A DNA stretch of 64,000 bases from JBBRCE01 sp038205115. GTDB lineage: Bacteria > Planctomycetota > Planctomycetia > Pirellulales > JBBRCE01. The stretch is from contig JBBRCE010000005.1 of the NCBI GenBank assembly GCA_038205115.1, positions 62,001 to 126,000 on the forward strand, written 5' to 3'. The notes beneath the pieces were generated by a model, which saw only the letters and a program-made list of their open reading frames with translations, made no database searches and had not been told where the DNA came from. Positions 45,215-54,573 of the stretch are shown piece by piece (the stretch's first letter is position 1; each line of letters starts with the position of its first letter). Both the position numbers and the translations under genes were made by a program.

Positions 45215-46018
45215 ATGAATGGCATAAACTTGAAACCCGAAGACGCCGAATTCGCGCTGCTCGACCGCCTTGTCGACGGCGAACTCTCCGAGTTCCAGCG
45301 CCGGCAACTGCTGGCCAGCATGGACCAGCGGCCCGAAGGCTGGCGTCGTTGCGCGCTGGCGTTTTTAGAAGCGCAATCCTGGGGCAGCGAATTCAAGCTG
45401 CTGTCAGCCAATTCCGTCCGCACTGCCGCTGCGGAAAAAACCGCCGAATTCATTCAAATTCCACCAGCGAATCTTTCCGCAGCGAATCTTCTAGCGGTGC
45501 CTGCACAAACGTCCGAACAGCAACTCACGCCGGCGGTCAGTTCCGCGCCGACCGAACGAGCAACCCGGCCGGTCGGTTTCCGCTGGAGCACGTTTTGGGC
45601 GACGGCCGCCAGCATTTTGTTGGCGTTTGTCGGCATGCTTTATTTGCACGGCGATCTGCAATTCAAGTCGTCGGGCGGGGGCAATTCGCTCGTTTCGCAC
45701 CCGCAGCCAGGATTGAATTCCGGTCGCGGGCGCACCGTGGCGGGCGGTCCGCAGACGATTACCGTCGCTTTTCCGAATCAAAACGGCATGTTGCAAACCA
45801 TGCAGTTGCCCGTGGTCGAAGGCAAATCGCTCGACGAGCTGATGGCAGGCGAGCAGGAAACCGGCATTCCGCCGCAAGTGCTGGAATACTTCCGCCGCTC
45901 GGGCCAAGAAGTCAAGCAAGACCGGCAGATTGTTCCCCTCCAGTTGCAAGACGGCCGCCGCGCGTTTATGCCGGTGAATCGCGTCCGCGTCGTGCCGGCC
46001 GATCGACCGTTTCAGTGA
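45215..46018 (+). CDS. Anti-sigma-factor-like membrane protein
   Basis: I chose the ATG at 45215, since the upstream GTG at 45203 overlaps the ribosome binding region. The 267-residue protein has an N-terminal domain (about 10-60, LLDRLVDGELSEFQRRQLL...WRRCALAFLEAQ), the pattern of planctomycete sigma regulators that lack the zinc ligands of the ZAS domain. One membrane helix follows (about 128-148), then a periplasmic tail with FPNQNGMLQTMQLPVVEGKS repeats. It is one gene downstream of the ECF sigma factor and should bind it. The tail may be a substrate for regulated proteolysis. Confidence 0.65.
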   Translation: MNGINLKPEDAEFALLDRLVDGELSEFQRRQLLASMDQRPEGWRRCALAFLEAQSWGSEFKLLSANSVRTAAAEKTAEFIQIPPANLSAANLLAVPAQTSEQQLTPAVSSAPTERATRPVGFRWSTFWATAASILLAFVGMLYLHGDLQFKSSGGGNSLVSHPQPGLNSGRGRTVAGGPQTITVAFPNQNGMLQTMQLPVVEGKSLDELMAGEQETGIPPQVLEYFRRSGQEVKQDRQIVPLQLQDGRRAFMPVNRVRVVPADRPFQ

Positions 46019-46129
46019 AAACCGTAAATCGAGCGTGGAGATTTTCCCTTGGCCACGCGGGCACGGGTGGTTGCATTACGAAGAATGGGCAGTTTAGAAT
46101 TGGCCTCGAACTTTACTAATTCGTAAACG

Positions 46130-47536
46130 ATGGGTACCAACATGATCGGTAGCGAGTGGATCAATCGCGCATTGTTGAGCGGCTTGCTGGCGGCTGGACC
46201 ATTGGCCGTTGGCGGTTTCGCACAGTCCGATACCCCGCAGCGCGCGCCCGGTGCGCCGCATCGGATTCAAGCGATCGTTCCGGTCGTCACAACTCCAGCT
46301 GCGCCGTCGGCCGGTTCGAATTCGCAACCCGGCACGCCTGCGCCAGATGATCCGCGCGGCCCGGTCGAGGTGCGCGTGGAGGTCAACACCGCCGAATTGC
46401 CAGTGCCCGGCAAGCCGGCAATCGTTCAGCCCTGGACGCGAATTCTGCCCGCACAAACGATCTCCGAGGTGGGCGAAGGCCGAGTGATCACAATTCAAAA
46501 CGCCGTGGAAGCCACCAAACCGCTGGGGCAAACGGTCGAGGGCTTTGGCACGATCACCTTGATCGACCAGAGCAAAGACGCGCCAGCGGCCTCGTACTGG
46601 ATTGGCGTGCAGGCCGATCCCTCGCCCGATGTGTTGCGGCGCCATCTGGGTCTATCGAACGATCAAGGTTTATCGATTTTGCAGGTTGTTGCCGACAGCC
46701 CTGCCGCCAAAGCCGGCTTGCAGCCAATGGACGTCATTACAACCGTCGAAGGCAAACCGGTGGGTGAAGTTTCACAGTTGATCGTGGCCATTGAAGCAGC
46801 GAGAGAAAACGCGATCAAAGGAACATTGCTGCGGGCCGGAAAGAATGTCGATTTCGCGGTCATCCCAACCAAGCGGACCGATGCGGCCAAGCCCACGGTT
46901 TCCGCCACCGCCACGACGGATGTCGAGTCGGGCAACGTCCTGTATATCAACCCGGGTGCAGGTCAACCAACGGCTCCAGCCAAAGATGTTTTGGTTCCCC
47001 GCGATGATGCACCGCCCGAAGTGAAAAAATGGATTGCCGGGCACACCGCCGCGTCGGGCCAAATCATGGCCACACCGCAAGTCATCGCCTTTTCGGCGGC
47101 CATGGTGGCGCTGCCGGACGACGTGACCGTGGTTGTCACTCGCCAGGGTAAACAGCCAACCAAAATCGCCGTCACCAAAGGCGATAAGCATTGGGAAGTG
47201 ACCGACACGCAACTGGACCAATTGCCGGAGTCGGTGCGAAATCTGGTCATGATTGCCATGGGTCCGGGACCTGTGCCGATGACAATGGCCATGTCGCCGC
47301 CGGGCGGAACGCTGCCGTCCAACGGAACGTTCACCTTGCGGATCGCGCCGCCAGCGGAATTGGAAGCAAAACAACAGCCGGGCGGCGAGAGCAAAGCCGA
47401 TGAGCGGAAATTGCGATCCTCGGCCGTGACGCCCGCCAATAGCGAAACGCGCGATGAAATGATCTTGCGTCGGCTGGACAAGATCCAGCGCGACGTTGAA
47501 GCCTTGTCGCGCGAACAAAAAGGCGATCGCCGCTAG
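46130..47536 (+). CDS. Secreted PDZ-domain protein of the sigma-factor operon
   Basis: A 468-residue protein starting MGTNMIGSEW with a hydrophobic leader (about residues 14-30, ending GGFAQS). After a proline-rich linker, residues about 155-250 form one PDZ domain: YWIGVQADPSP, GLSILQVVADSPAAKAGLQPMDVITTVEGKPV. The C-terminal part has a second conserved block, then a charged coiled tail ending DEMILRRLDKIQRDVEALSREQ. PDZ domains bind protein C termini in the periplasm. Its place behind the ECF sigma and anti-sigma-like genes suggests a sensor or protease-adaptor role in envelope stress. Confidence 0.7.
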   Translation: MGTNMIGSEWINRALLSGLLAAGPLAVGGFAQSDTPQRAPGAPHRIQAIVPVVTTPAAPSAGSNSQPGTPAPDDPRGPVEVRVEVNTAELPVPGKPAIVQPWTRILPAQTISEVGEGRVITIQNAVEATKPLGQTVEGFGTITLIDQSKDAPAASYWIGVQADPSPDVLRRHLGLSNDQGLSILQVVADSPAAKAGLQPMDVITTVEGKPVGEVSQLIVAIEAARENAIKGTLLRAGKNVDFAVIPTKRTDAAKPTVSATATTDVESGNVLYINPGAGQPTAPAKDVLVPRDDAPPEVKKWIAGHTAASGQIMATPQVIAFSAAMVALPDDVTVVVTRQGKQPTKIAVTKGDKHWEVTDTQLDQLPESVRNLVMIAMGPGPVPMTMAMSPPGGTLPSNGTFTLRIAPPAELEAKQQPGGESKADERKLRSSAVTPANSETRDEMILRRLDKIQRDVEALSREQKGDRR

Positions 47537-47607
47537 TACACTTCGCCACCATCAGGGCAGCCATCGGCGCGGAGTGGCAGTGGCTGAGCCTGTTTTTCAC
47601 GCCATTT

Positions 47608-47649
47608 CAAACGCCGCTCGACAAAATGTGTTTTGTCGAGCGGCGTTTG
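47608..47649. terminator. Perfect 19-bp hairpin after the PDZ gene
   Basis: A 19-bp perfect inverted repeat (CAAACGCCGCTCGACAAAA with its complement) encloses a four-base TGTG loop, 71 bp behind the PDZ gene's stop. The strong stem fits an intrinsic or factor-assisted terminator, but no T run follows, so it may be a bidirectional or processing structure instead. A promoter for sucC starts 42 bp downstream. Confidence 0.55.
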
Positions 47650-47690
47650 CGCGCGCCAGTGCTGTCTGCCGGAAAGCATCGGGCCACGCG

Positions 47691-47720
47691 TTGACCAGTC
47701 ATCGTCGCGGCCCGTATAAT
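47691..47720 (+). promoter_or_regulatory. Sigma-70-type promoter of sucCD
   Basis: TTGACC (47691-47696; 5 of 6 bases match), an 18-bp spacer, and a perfect TATAAT (47715-47720). Transcription would start near 47727, about 68 bp before the sucC ATG. It is directly behind the 19-bp hairpin, so sucCD is insulated from the sigma-factor operon. Confidence 0.6.
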
Positions 47721-47794
47721 CCGCCACATCGGTTGGCGCACTTTTACAGCAGCCACCTACCGCCGTATGAGCCGTCAACGAGTCAGGGCAAGCG

Positions 47795-48982
47795 ATGAAA
47801 ATCCACGAATTTCAGGCCAAGCAAATCCTTCGCGCCGCCGGCGTGGCCGTGCCGCGCGGAATCGTGGCAAAAACGCCGGACGAGGCGGCCGCCGCGTACA
47901 AAGAACTGGGCGGAAAAATTGCCGTGGTCAAGGCGCAAATTCATGCCGGCGGACGCGGTAAAGGCAACATCAAAGCCATCCCCACGCAGCGCGGCGTGCA
48001 GTTGGTCAAATCGGCCGACGAAGCGGCGCAAGCCGCCAAAAACCTACTCGGCGGCGAACTGGTCACCATTCAAACCGGCGCGGCGGGTCAAACCGTGCGG
48101 CAAGTGCTCGTCGAAGAAGGCTGCGATATCGCCCGCGAACTTTACCTGGCCGTGTTGGTGGATCGCGCGGCGGCCGGCCCAGTGCTGATTGCCTCGGCCG
48201 AAGGTGGCATGAACATCGAAGACGTGGCGGAAAAAACGCCTGAGCGAATCTTTCACGAGCCGTTTCATCCCGACGTTGGGCTGCAGAGCTACCAGGTTCG
48301 CAAGTTGGCCGGCAAGCTGGGCCTGACCGGAGCAGCGGCCCGATCGGCCGAAAAATTTATGAAGTCGCTGTGCAAAGTGTTCGTCCAGCAAGATTGCAGC
48401 CTGCTGGAAATCAACCCGCTGGTTGTCACCGGCGCGGGCGAACTGCTGGCGCTCGATGCCAAAATGACCTTTGACGATAACGCCATGTTCCGGCATAAAG
48501 ATTTGGAACCGCTCCGCGACCTGGGCGAAGAAGAACCGGCCGAAGTTCGGGCAGGCAAGTCGGGACTCAGCTACGTCAAGCTCGAAGGCAATATCGGCTG
48601 TCTGGTCAACGGCGCGGGACTGGCCATGAGCACGATGGACTTGATCAAGTATCACGGCGGACAACCGGCCAACTTCCTGGATGTGGGCGGCGGCGCCAAC
48701 GTGGAACAAGTGACCGAAGCCTTCCGTATTTTGCTCGACGACAAAAACGTCAGAGGCGTGCTGGTCAATATCTTTGGCGGCATCATGCGTTGCACCACCA
48801 TCGCCACGGCCATTCTGGAAGCTTACCAAAGCGTGGGTTTTAACGTGCCGCTGGTCGTGCGACTCGAAGGCACCGAAGTGGAAGAGGGCCGCAAGATTCT
48901 GGCCGGTAGCGGTTTGAAGATCATCGCCGCCGAAGGCTTGACCGACGCCGCCCAAAAAATCGTCGCGGCTGTCGCGGCTTAA
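47795..48982 (+). CDS. sucC: Succinyl-CoA ligase [ADP-forming] subunit beta
   Basis: A 395-residue ATP-grasp protein beginning MKIHEFQAKQILRAAGV, the conserved start. Motifs are VVKAQIHAGGRGKGNIK (nucleotide and phosphate site), the SLLEINPLVV region for Mg2+, and FLDVGGGANVEQV...NIFGGIMRC for CoA/succinate handling. With the alpha subunit it makes ATP from succinyl-CoA in the TCA cycle. sucD follows 60 bp downstream. It has its own promoter. Confidence 0.96.
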   Translation: MKIHEFQAKQILRAAGVAVPRGIVAKTPDEAAAAYKELGGKIAVVKAQIHAGGRGKGNIKAIPTQRGVQLVKSADEAAQAAKNLLGGELVTIQTGAAGQTVRQVLVEEGCDIARELYLAVLVDRAAAGPVLIASAEGGMNIEDVAEKTPERIFHEPFHPDVGLQSYQVRKLAGKLGLTGAAARSAEKFMKSLCKVFVQQDCSLLEINPLVVTGAGELLALDAKMTFDDNAMFRHKDLEPLRDLGEEEPAEVRAGKSGLSYVKLEGNIGCLVNGAGLAMSTMDLIKYHGGQPANFLDVGGGANVEQVTEAFRILLDDKNVRGVLVNIFGGIMRCTTIATAILEAYQSVGFNVPLVVRLEGTEVEEGRKILAGSGLKIIAAEGLTDAAQKIVAAVAA

Positions 48983-49042
48983 GCATCACCCCAGCATCAT
49001 CATCGCCAGCAAAATCGCAACTTCAACGTAGTCGGCCAATCC

Positions 49043-49921
49043 ATGAGCATCCTGATCGATAAAAACACCCGCGTCATTTGCCAAGGTATTACCGGCAAGG
49101 TGGGGCAGTTTCATACCCGCGGCTGTCTGGCCTACGGCACGCAAATGGTCGGCGGCGTGACACCCGGCAAACGTGGCGAAAAGATCGAAGGCCTGCCAGT
49201 CTTTGACACCGTGGGCGAAGCGGTCGAACAAACCGGCGCAAACGCCACGATGATTTTCGTGCCGCCGGCATTTACGGCCGACGCCATTCTCGAAGCCATC
49301 GATGCCGGTATTCCGGTGGTCATCGCCATTACCGAGGGCGTGCCGGTCATCGACATGGTTCGCGTGTACGACGTTGTCAAACGCAGCAAGTCCGTGCTGA
49401 TTGGTCCCAATTGCCCCGGTGTGATTACGCCGGAAGAATGCAAAATTGGCATCATGCCAGGCTACATTCATAAGAGTGGGCCGGTGGGCGTGATGAGCCG
49501 CAGCGGAACGCTCACCTACGAAGCCGTGTGGCAATTGACGTCACTCGGACTCGGCCAATCCACCTGCGTGGGCCTTGGTGGCGATCCGATCGTCGGCATG
49601 TCGTTCATCGATTTGCTCACCCTGTTCCAAGCCGATCCCAAGACCGAAGCGATCATGATGATGGGCGAGATCGGCGGCAATGCTGAAGAGCAAGCCGCGG
49701 AATTCATCCGCGACCACGTCACCAAGCCGGTGGCGGCATTCATTGCCGGTCGCACCGCGCCGCCCGGCAAACGCATGGGACACGCCGGCGCCATCATCTC
49801 GGGCGGCAAAGGCACCGCGGCCGACAAAGTGGCCGCGCTGGAAGCCGCCGGAATCGAAGTGGCCGCCAGCCCGGCCGATATGGGCGCGGCCATGCAACGT
49901 GCCATCGCCAAGAAACGCTAG
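49043..49921 (+). CDS. sucD: Succinyl-CoA ligase [ADP-forming] subunit alpha
   Basis: The 292-residue subunit carries the CoA-binding domain (VICQGITGKVGQFHTRG) and the phosphohistidine loop GHAGAIISGGKGTA, where the histidine carries the phosphoryl group. NCPGVITPEECKIGIMPG and GEIGGNAEEQAAEFI are family marks. It pairs with the beta subunit encoded just upstream, in the usual order. The length is normal. Confidence 0.96.
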   Translation: MSILIDKNTRVICQGITGKVGQFHTRGCLAYGTQMVGGVTPGKRGEKIEGLPVFDTVGEAVEQTGANATMIFVPPAFTADAILEAIDAGIPVVIAITEGVPVIDMVRVYDVVKRSKSVLIGPNCPGVITPEECKIGIMPGYIHKSGPVGVMSRSGTLTYEAVWQLTSLGLGQSTCVGLGGDPIVGMSFIDLLTLFQADPKTEAIMMMGEIGGNAEEQAAEFIRDHVTKPVAAFIAGRTAPPGKRMGHAGAIISGGKGTAADKVAALEAAGIEVAASPADMGAAMQRAIAKKR

Positions 49922-49938
49922 AGCCCTTGACCATCGGG

Positions 49939-50415
49939 ATGAGCAACATGGATCGCGATCTGATCGAACAATATGCCGCCGGCGGACCGAAACTGAGCAC
50001 GGCCATCGCCGGATTGACCGAGCGAGATCTGCACACGCCGCCTTCGACCGGTGGCTGGACGATTGGGCAAATCGTGATGCACCTGATGGATTGCGATCTG
50101 ATTGCCGCGGATCGCATGAAACGCGTGATCGCCGAGCCGTACGTGCCAACACTCGTGGGCTTCGATGAATCGGCATTTTCCGCCAATTTGTTTTACGATC
50201 AACTCGACGCCCACATTGCGGCGGATATTTTCGAAAAGAACCGCCAGTTGACCGCGCACATTCTCCGCAGTCTGCCGGACACTTCGTTCGAGCGCGTTGG
50301 CAACCACACCGAACGCGGCACGCTCACGTTGGAATCGCTGGTGCAAATCATGGTTGGTCACTTGGATCACCATCTCAAATACCTGCACGAAAAGCGCCGC
50401 GGTCTTGGTAAGTAA
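49939..50415 (+). CDS. DinB/YfiT-like four-helix protein
   Basis: A 158-residue protein with the DinB fold: four long helices and a metal site made of a first histidine in WTIGQIVMHLMD and two in MVGHLDHHLKYLH. Members are putative thiol transferases or hydrolases using Zn or Ni; the substrate cannot be told. I chose the ATG at 49939; a TTG at 49927 would add four residues, and the ATG at 49948 would also fit. It sits 17 bp behind sucD and may be co-transcribed. Confidence 0.75.
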   Translation: MSNMDRDLIEQYAAGGPKLSTAIAGLTERDLHTPPSTGGWTIGQIVMHLMDCDLIAADRMKRVIAEPYVPTLVGFDESAFSANLFYDQLDAHIAADIFEKNRQLTAHILRSLPDTSFERVGNHTERGTLTLESLVQIMVGHLDHHLKYLHEKRRGLGK

Positions 50416-50569
50416 CTCATCGATTCGGTTGGGCATTTCTGTTTGGCGACAGTCCAGTACCGTTATCGAACCTGCGCAGCCGCACTGTGGAAATCGCGCG
50501 CCGGCAGCAGTATGCTAATTCGAACGTCGCGAGTTGAATTTCTTTCATTGCCCCAGCTGTGCGTAATTC

Positions 50570-51844
50570 ATGTTTGCTCATTTTGCCTGGCCTGCGGTTC
50601 GTAAAACGTTGCGTGTCGCAATTGCCCTTCTGACCGCAGTCGTGTTGTCGGCCGCGCTGCTGCCTCCGCAACATCTGGCAGGCGCTGAACCGGCGAAGTC
50701 CGAAAACGCTTCGACCGTCGTGCTTGAGCCACGGCTGACCGACGAAGAGCTCTCCGCCGGTTGGATTTCACTGTTCGACGGCGTCACCGACTACGGTTGG
50801 CGTGCCGCCAGCAAGGCGGATTGGAAGGTTGCCGACGGCGTCATCTCAGTGACCTCCGGCGAGCAAGGCCTACTGCACACCACCAGCCAGTGGGCGGACT
50901 ACGTCCTGAAAGTCGATTTTCGCAGCACCAACAACACCAACAGCGGCATCTTCCTCCGCACGCCGGCCGTGCCAACCGATCCGACCAAAGATTGCTACGA
51001 ATTGAACATTGCCGACGCGACGATCAGCAAATTTCCCACCGGCAGTCTTGTCGGTCGCACGCGCGCAGACGATGTACCGTTCAACGCGGATTGGCAAACG
51101 TATGAAGTCACGGTCGAGGGCGGCCACTTTCAAGTGCTGCTCAACGGCAAACCGGTTTGCGATTACACCGACGAGCATCCGCTAACGCGCGGTTTCATCG
51201 GCCTGCAGTACAACGCCGGCAAATGCGAATTCCGCAACATTCGGATCAAGCCGCTGGGAATGAGGCCGCTGTTCAATAAAAAAGATCTCAGCGGCTGGAA
51301 AGAGTTTCCGAATTTGCCAAGCAAATTTACCGTCACCGACCACGGCGAAATCAGCCTCAAAAACGGCAAGGGACAATTGGAAACCGAAGCCCGCTTTGCG
51401 GACTTCGTGTTTCAGATGGAAGTCATCAGCCGGGGCAAACATCTCAACTCGGGCGTGTTTTTTCGCAGCATCCCCGGCGAATATCAAAACGGCTACGAAT
51501 GTCAGATTCAAAATGGCTTTAAAAACGAAGATCGCAACCAGCCGGAAGATTGCGGCACCGGCGGAATTTATCGCCGGCAAAATGCCCGCCGCGTGATGTC
51601 GGATGATTTCGCCTGGTTTGGCATGACCATCAACGCCACTGGCAACCATATGGCCGCTTGGGTTCGCGGCGTGCAAGTCAGCGACTTTACCGATACGCGC
51701 GCGCCGCACGATAATCCGCGCAGCGGTTTGCGAACTGCGGCCGGCACGATCATTTTGCAAGGGCATGACCCCACCACCGATTTTTTGTTTCGGAATCTTC
51801 GCGCCGGCGAATTTCCGGCGGCAATCGCGCCGCGAAAAGAGTAA
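50570..51844 (+). CDS. Secreted protein with two DUF1080 domains
   Basis: A 424-residue protein with an N-terminal hydrophobic leader (about residues 14-36) and two DUF1080 beta-sandwich domains in tandem. The first (about 60-230) has GWISLFDGVTDYGW, TNSGIFLRTPAVP and FIGLQYNAGKCEFRNIRI. The second (about 235-420) has LFNKKDLSGWKEF, LNSGVFFRSIPGE, a CQIQNGFKNEDRNQP segment and TIILQGHDPTTDFLFRNL. Domains of this type bind or cut 3-keto or similar carbohydrates outside the cell membrane. The two copies differ, so the duplication is old. Confidence 0.87.
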   Translation: MFAHFAWPAVRKTLRVAIALLTAVVLSAALLPPQHLAGAEPAKSENASTVVLEPRLTDEELSAGWISLFDGVTDYGWRAASKADWKVADGVISVTSGEQGLLHTTSQWADYVLKVDFRSTNNTNSGIFLRTPAVPTDPTKDCYELNIADATISKFPTGSLVGRTRADDVPFNADWQTYEVTVEGGHFQVLLNGKPVCDYTDEHPLTRGFIGLQYNAGKCEFRNIRIKPLGMRPLFNKKDLSGWKEFPNLPSKFTVTDHGEISLKNGKGQLETEARFADFVFQMEVISRGKHLNSGVFFRSIPGEYQNGYECQIQNGFKNEDRNQPEDCGTGGIYRRQNARRVMSDDFAWFGMTINATGNHMAAWVRGVQVSDFTDTRAPHDNPRSGLRTAAGTIILQGHDPTTDFLFRNLRAGEFPAAIAPRKE

Positions 51845-51901
51845 AATGCAGGCGTCGGATACGGCGCGTCAATGCTGCTCGAAAAATCGGAGGCGACTCG
51901 G

Positions 51902-52402
51902 ATGATCCATCAAACGCCGCTGTTTGCCGCTCGCGATGGTGAGCACTGTCTGCTACGGGTCGAAGGCCGCGGAACCATGCGCGAGAGTCCCACGTTTTTG
52001 GCGTTCATGCTACAAGAACTGTCGGCGCCCGCGGCGCAGGCGCTGGTTGATCTAACAGCCTGTCAGTATCTCGACAGTACGTTTCTCGGTTGCCTGGTGG
52101 CGCTACACAAACGTTGCGGGCATCCACCGAACGCGCGATTCTCGATTGTTGCCGATCAACCGACGCGGGAGCGGTTGTTGACGTGTACCGGATTGCATCG
52201 CATTTTGAACATCACGGATCGCTTGCCGGTCGGCACGATTTGCTGGACGCCGATCCCGGTTTGTTCGCCGGACGCCCGCGAATTCAAGCAGCACGTCATG
52301 CAATGCCACCAAAATTTGGCCCAGTGCAATGGTCCCCAGTCGGCCACGTTCCAGCGAATCACCGAGCAACTGCAGCGCGAACTGGAACCACGGCAATCAT
52401 GA
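51902..52402 (+). CDS. STAS-domain protein, anti-sigma-factor-antagonist type
   Basis: The ATG at 51902 follows GGAG by nine bases; an ATG at 51872 would add ten residues. The 166-residue protein begins with a STAS fold. ALVDLTACQYLDSTFLGCLVALHKR has the DSxF(L) loop whose serine is phosphorylated in SpoIIAA-type proteins. A C-terminal 50-residue extension (FKQHVMQCHQNLAQ...) is helical. STAS proteins bind kinases or anti-sigma factors; no partner is next to it. Its TGA overlaps the ribD ATG. Confidence 0.78.
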   Translation: MIHQTPLFAARDGEHCLLRVEGRGTMRESPTFLAFMLQELSAPAAQALVDLTACQYLDSTFLGCLVALHKRCGHPPNARFSIVADQPTRERLLTCTGLHRILNITDRLPVGTICWTPIPVCSPDAREFKQHVMQCHQNLAQCNGPQSATFQRITEQLQRELEPRQS

Positions 52403-53529
52403 ACTTCGAGGGAGTAGCGGCCAGCGCGGCCTATACGGAATTCGATCGCTCCTGCATGCGCCGCGCGCTAGAAATTGCTGAGCTTGGCCGCGGCGCGGTC
52501 GAACCGAATCCGCTGGTCGGTTGCGTGATTGCCCGCGACGAAAACATTCTAGGCGAAGGTCGCCATCAAAAATTCGGGCAAGCCCACGCCGAAGTCAACG
52601 CGCTGGCGTCTTGCGACCAAATTCCCCGCGGCGCCACCGTGTACGTAACGCTGGAACCCTGCTGCCATCACGGCAAAACGCCGCCTTGTACCGACGCGTT
52701 GCTGGCCGCTGGCGTTGGCCGCGTGGTGGTGGCGCAAACCGATCCGTTTCCGGCGGTCAGCGGCGGCGGGTTGCAACAATTGCGCGCCGCTGGCGTCAAT
52801 GTGAGCGTCGGACTGCTGGAAGATCAGGCCCGGCGACTGAACGCCCCTTACTTGAAATTGCTGTCCGCGCAGCGACCGTGGGTCATCGCCAAATGGGCCA
52901 TGTCGCTCGATGGCCGCATTGCCACCTACACCGGCGACAGCCGCTGGATATCCGGCGAAGAATCTCGCCATGTGGTGCACCAACTGCGTGGCCAGGTCGA
53001 TGCCGTGATTGTCGGTCGCGGCACCGCAACGGCTGACGATCCACTGCTCACCGCGCGGCCGCCTGGTCCCCGGATTGCCACTCGCATCGTGCTGGATTCG
53101 AAGGCGGCCACGTCAATCGATAGCCAACTCGTGCGGACCGTCGATCAAGCGCCCGTGGTGATCGTCTGCGGGCCAAATGCCGATGACTCGCGTTGCCGCC
53201 AGCTTCGTGCCGCGGGCTGCGAAGTACTGCAACTGACGGGCGGAGATCAGGCGACGCGGCTGCTGCAACTGCTGCAAGAACTCGGTCGGCGGCGGATGAC
53301 CAACGTGCTGGTCGAGGGCGGCAGCCACCTGCTCGGCGTGTTGGCGGATGGTCAGTGGATTGACGAGGCGTGGCTGTTCGTGGCTCCGAAACTCATTGGC
53401 GGCCAATTTGCGCCGGGGCCGATTTCCGGCCAAGGAATCGCCAAGATTTCCGCAGCGCTGCAACTGACGGATATGCAGCATCAGCAGCTTGGTCCAGACA
53501 TCTGGCTTCGCGGAATTGTTGTCCGCTGA
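52399..53529 (+). CDS. ribD: Bifunctional riboflavin biosynthesis protein RibD
   Basis: The ATG at 52399 overlaps the STAS gene's TGA (ATGA), showing translational coupling. The 376-residue enzyme has an N-terminal deaminase domain with the zinc site HAEVNAL and PCCHHGKTPPC, and a C-terminal reductase domain (WVIAKWAMSLDGRIA...TGDSRWISG, NVLVEGGSHLLGVL). It deaminates 2,5-diamino-6-ribosylamino-pyrimidinone phosphate and then reduces the ribose. No FMN riboswitch is possible at the overlap, and ribE/B/H are elsewhere. Confidence 0.95.
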   Translation: MNFEGVAASAAYTEFDRSCMRRALEIAELGRGAVEPNPLVGCVIARDENILGEGRHQKFGQAHAEVNALASCDQIPRGATVYVTLEPCCHHGKTPPCTDALLAAGVGRVVVAQTDPFPAVSGGGLQQLRAAGVNVSVGLLEDQARRLNAPYLKLLSAQRPWVIAKWAMSLDGRIATYTGDSRWISGEESRHVVHQLRGQVDAVIVGRGTATADDPLLTARPPGPRIATRIVLDSKAATSIDSQLVRTVDQAPVVIVCGPNADDSRCRQLRAAGCEVLQLTGGDQATRLLQLLQELGRRRMTNVLVEGGSHLLGVLADGQWIDEAWLFVAPKLIGGQFAPGPISGQGIAKISAALQLTDMQHQQLGPDIWLRGIVVR

Positions 53530-53559
53530 CGATCGCCGCGGTTCGCGCGGGGTGTTAAA

Positions 53560-54534
53560 TCATTTCAGCAGATTCGCGCGACTCCATTTCCCAAATGTGG
53601 CCTCAACCGTAACGGTTTTGATCGGCGTTCCACGTTGCAACACCAGGACTGCTTTTTCACCGGGCGCCTTTTGCACCATTTGCTTGAGAAACCCCTGGAA
53701 ATCCTTGACTTCTTGTCCACCAAACTCAATCAGCACATCGCCCGCGCGGATGTCGCATTTTTCGGCTGGCGATCCGGCTTGAACGGTGGTGATCGGCGCG
53801 CGCTCTTGCGCCACGTTTCCCGATTGCAGGCCCAGAAACGCGCCGCGCCGCCAATCGACATGCGCACCCGTGGCCGCGGCGACTTTTTCCGCGGTTTTTT
53901 CGTCCAGCCCCGTATCGTACAGTCGAATTTCCCCAACGCTACGCACTTGCATCAGGGCAGCGAGGCCCTCGGCGTCAATCGGCACCGACCAGATGCACAG
54001 TAATTCGAGCCGATTGAGCCTCGACAAATGTTTAAGATCCTTCGCGTGGCCACGCCAGGCTTCGTCGAGAATGACGTATTGCGGCTGATTTTGCCCGGGC
54101 TCAATTGCGACCTCGGCGTTGAGACGTTTGAGCTCCGCAACCGCGCGTGCCATTTTCGCTAGCGGCTGATTGTTCAGCGCGGCGCGCGCAATCCGCGCCG
54201 CCGACGAATCCGCCTGTTGCGAGAGCGCGGTCAACGCGGCATGCGCGTCAGAATCCGTTTGCTCGTCGTCCGACGCGGCATACAAATCCGCCATCGCCTG
54301 GCTCGCACGCCAGCGAACTTCGGGGTCGTCGTCAACGGCCGCCTGCCGCAGCAATGCGATTGCATCGCTACCACCGCCTGCCAGCGCGCGCATCGCATTG
54401 TCGCGCGCTGAAAAATCGTCGGAACGAAGATCGGCAATCCAGCGTTGCAACGTCGCCGGAGTTGCGCGCTGCTCAGCGCACAGCGCGGCGTGACCCGCGC
54501 ACGACAGCACGATGAACAGGCAGCAGTTGCGCAT
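53560..54534 (-). CDS. Secreted HEAT-like / PDZ protein (paralogue 2)
   Basis: A 324-residue protein with a short leader peptide (residues about 1-20, ending CAEQ). Residues 30-115 look like HEAT-type helical repeats with alternating RWIADLRSDDFSARDNAM and DPEVRWRASQAMADL pairs. Residues about 150-215 form an LRR-like segment (LSRLNRLELLCIWSVPIDAEGLAALMQ). Residues about 225-315 form a PDZ domain (FLGLQSGN...TTVQAGSPAEKCDIRAGDVLIEFGGQEV). No catalytic motif is present, so it is probably a scaffold. The gene follows its paralogue at 54574-55560 and is transcribed with it. Confidence 0.65.
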   Translation of the reverse strand: MRNCCLFIVLSCAGHAALCAEQRATPATLQRWIADLRSDDFSARDNAMRALAGGGSDAIALLRQAAVDDDPEVRWRASQAMADLYAASDDEQTDSDAHAALTALSQQADSSAARIARAALNNQPLAKMARAVAELKRLNAEVAIEPGQNQPQYVILDEAWRGHAKDLKHLSRLNRLELLCIWSVPIDAEGLAALMQVRSVGEIRLYDTGLDEKTAEKVAAATGAHVDWRRGAFLGLQSGNVAQERAPITTVQAGSPAEKCDIRAGDVLIEFGGQEVKDFQGFLKQMVQKAPGEKAVLVLQRGTPIKTVTVEATFGKWSRANLLK

Positions 54535-54573
54535 TGTGCGATCCTACAGCAAGAATGTCGACGGGCGAATTCC

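Noticed and set aside
52399..52402. An FMN riboswitch upstream of ribD
   Set aside because: The ribD start overlaps the STAS gene's stop, leaving no leader for a riboswitch.
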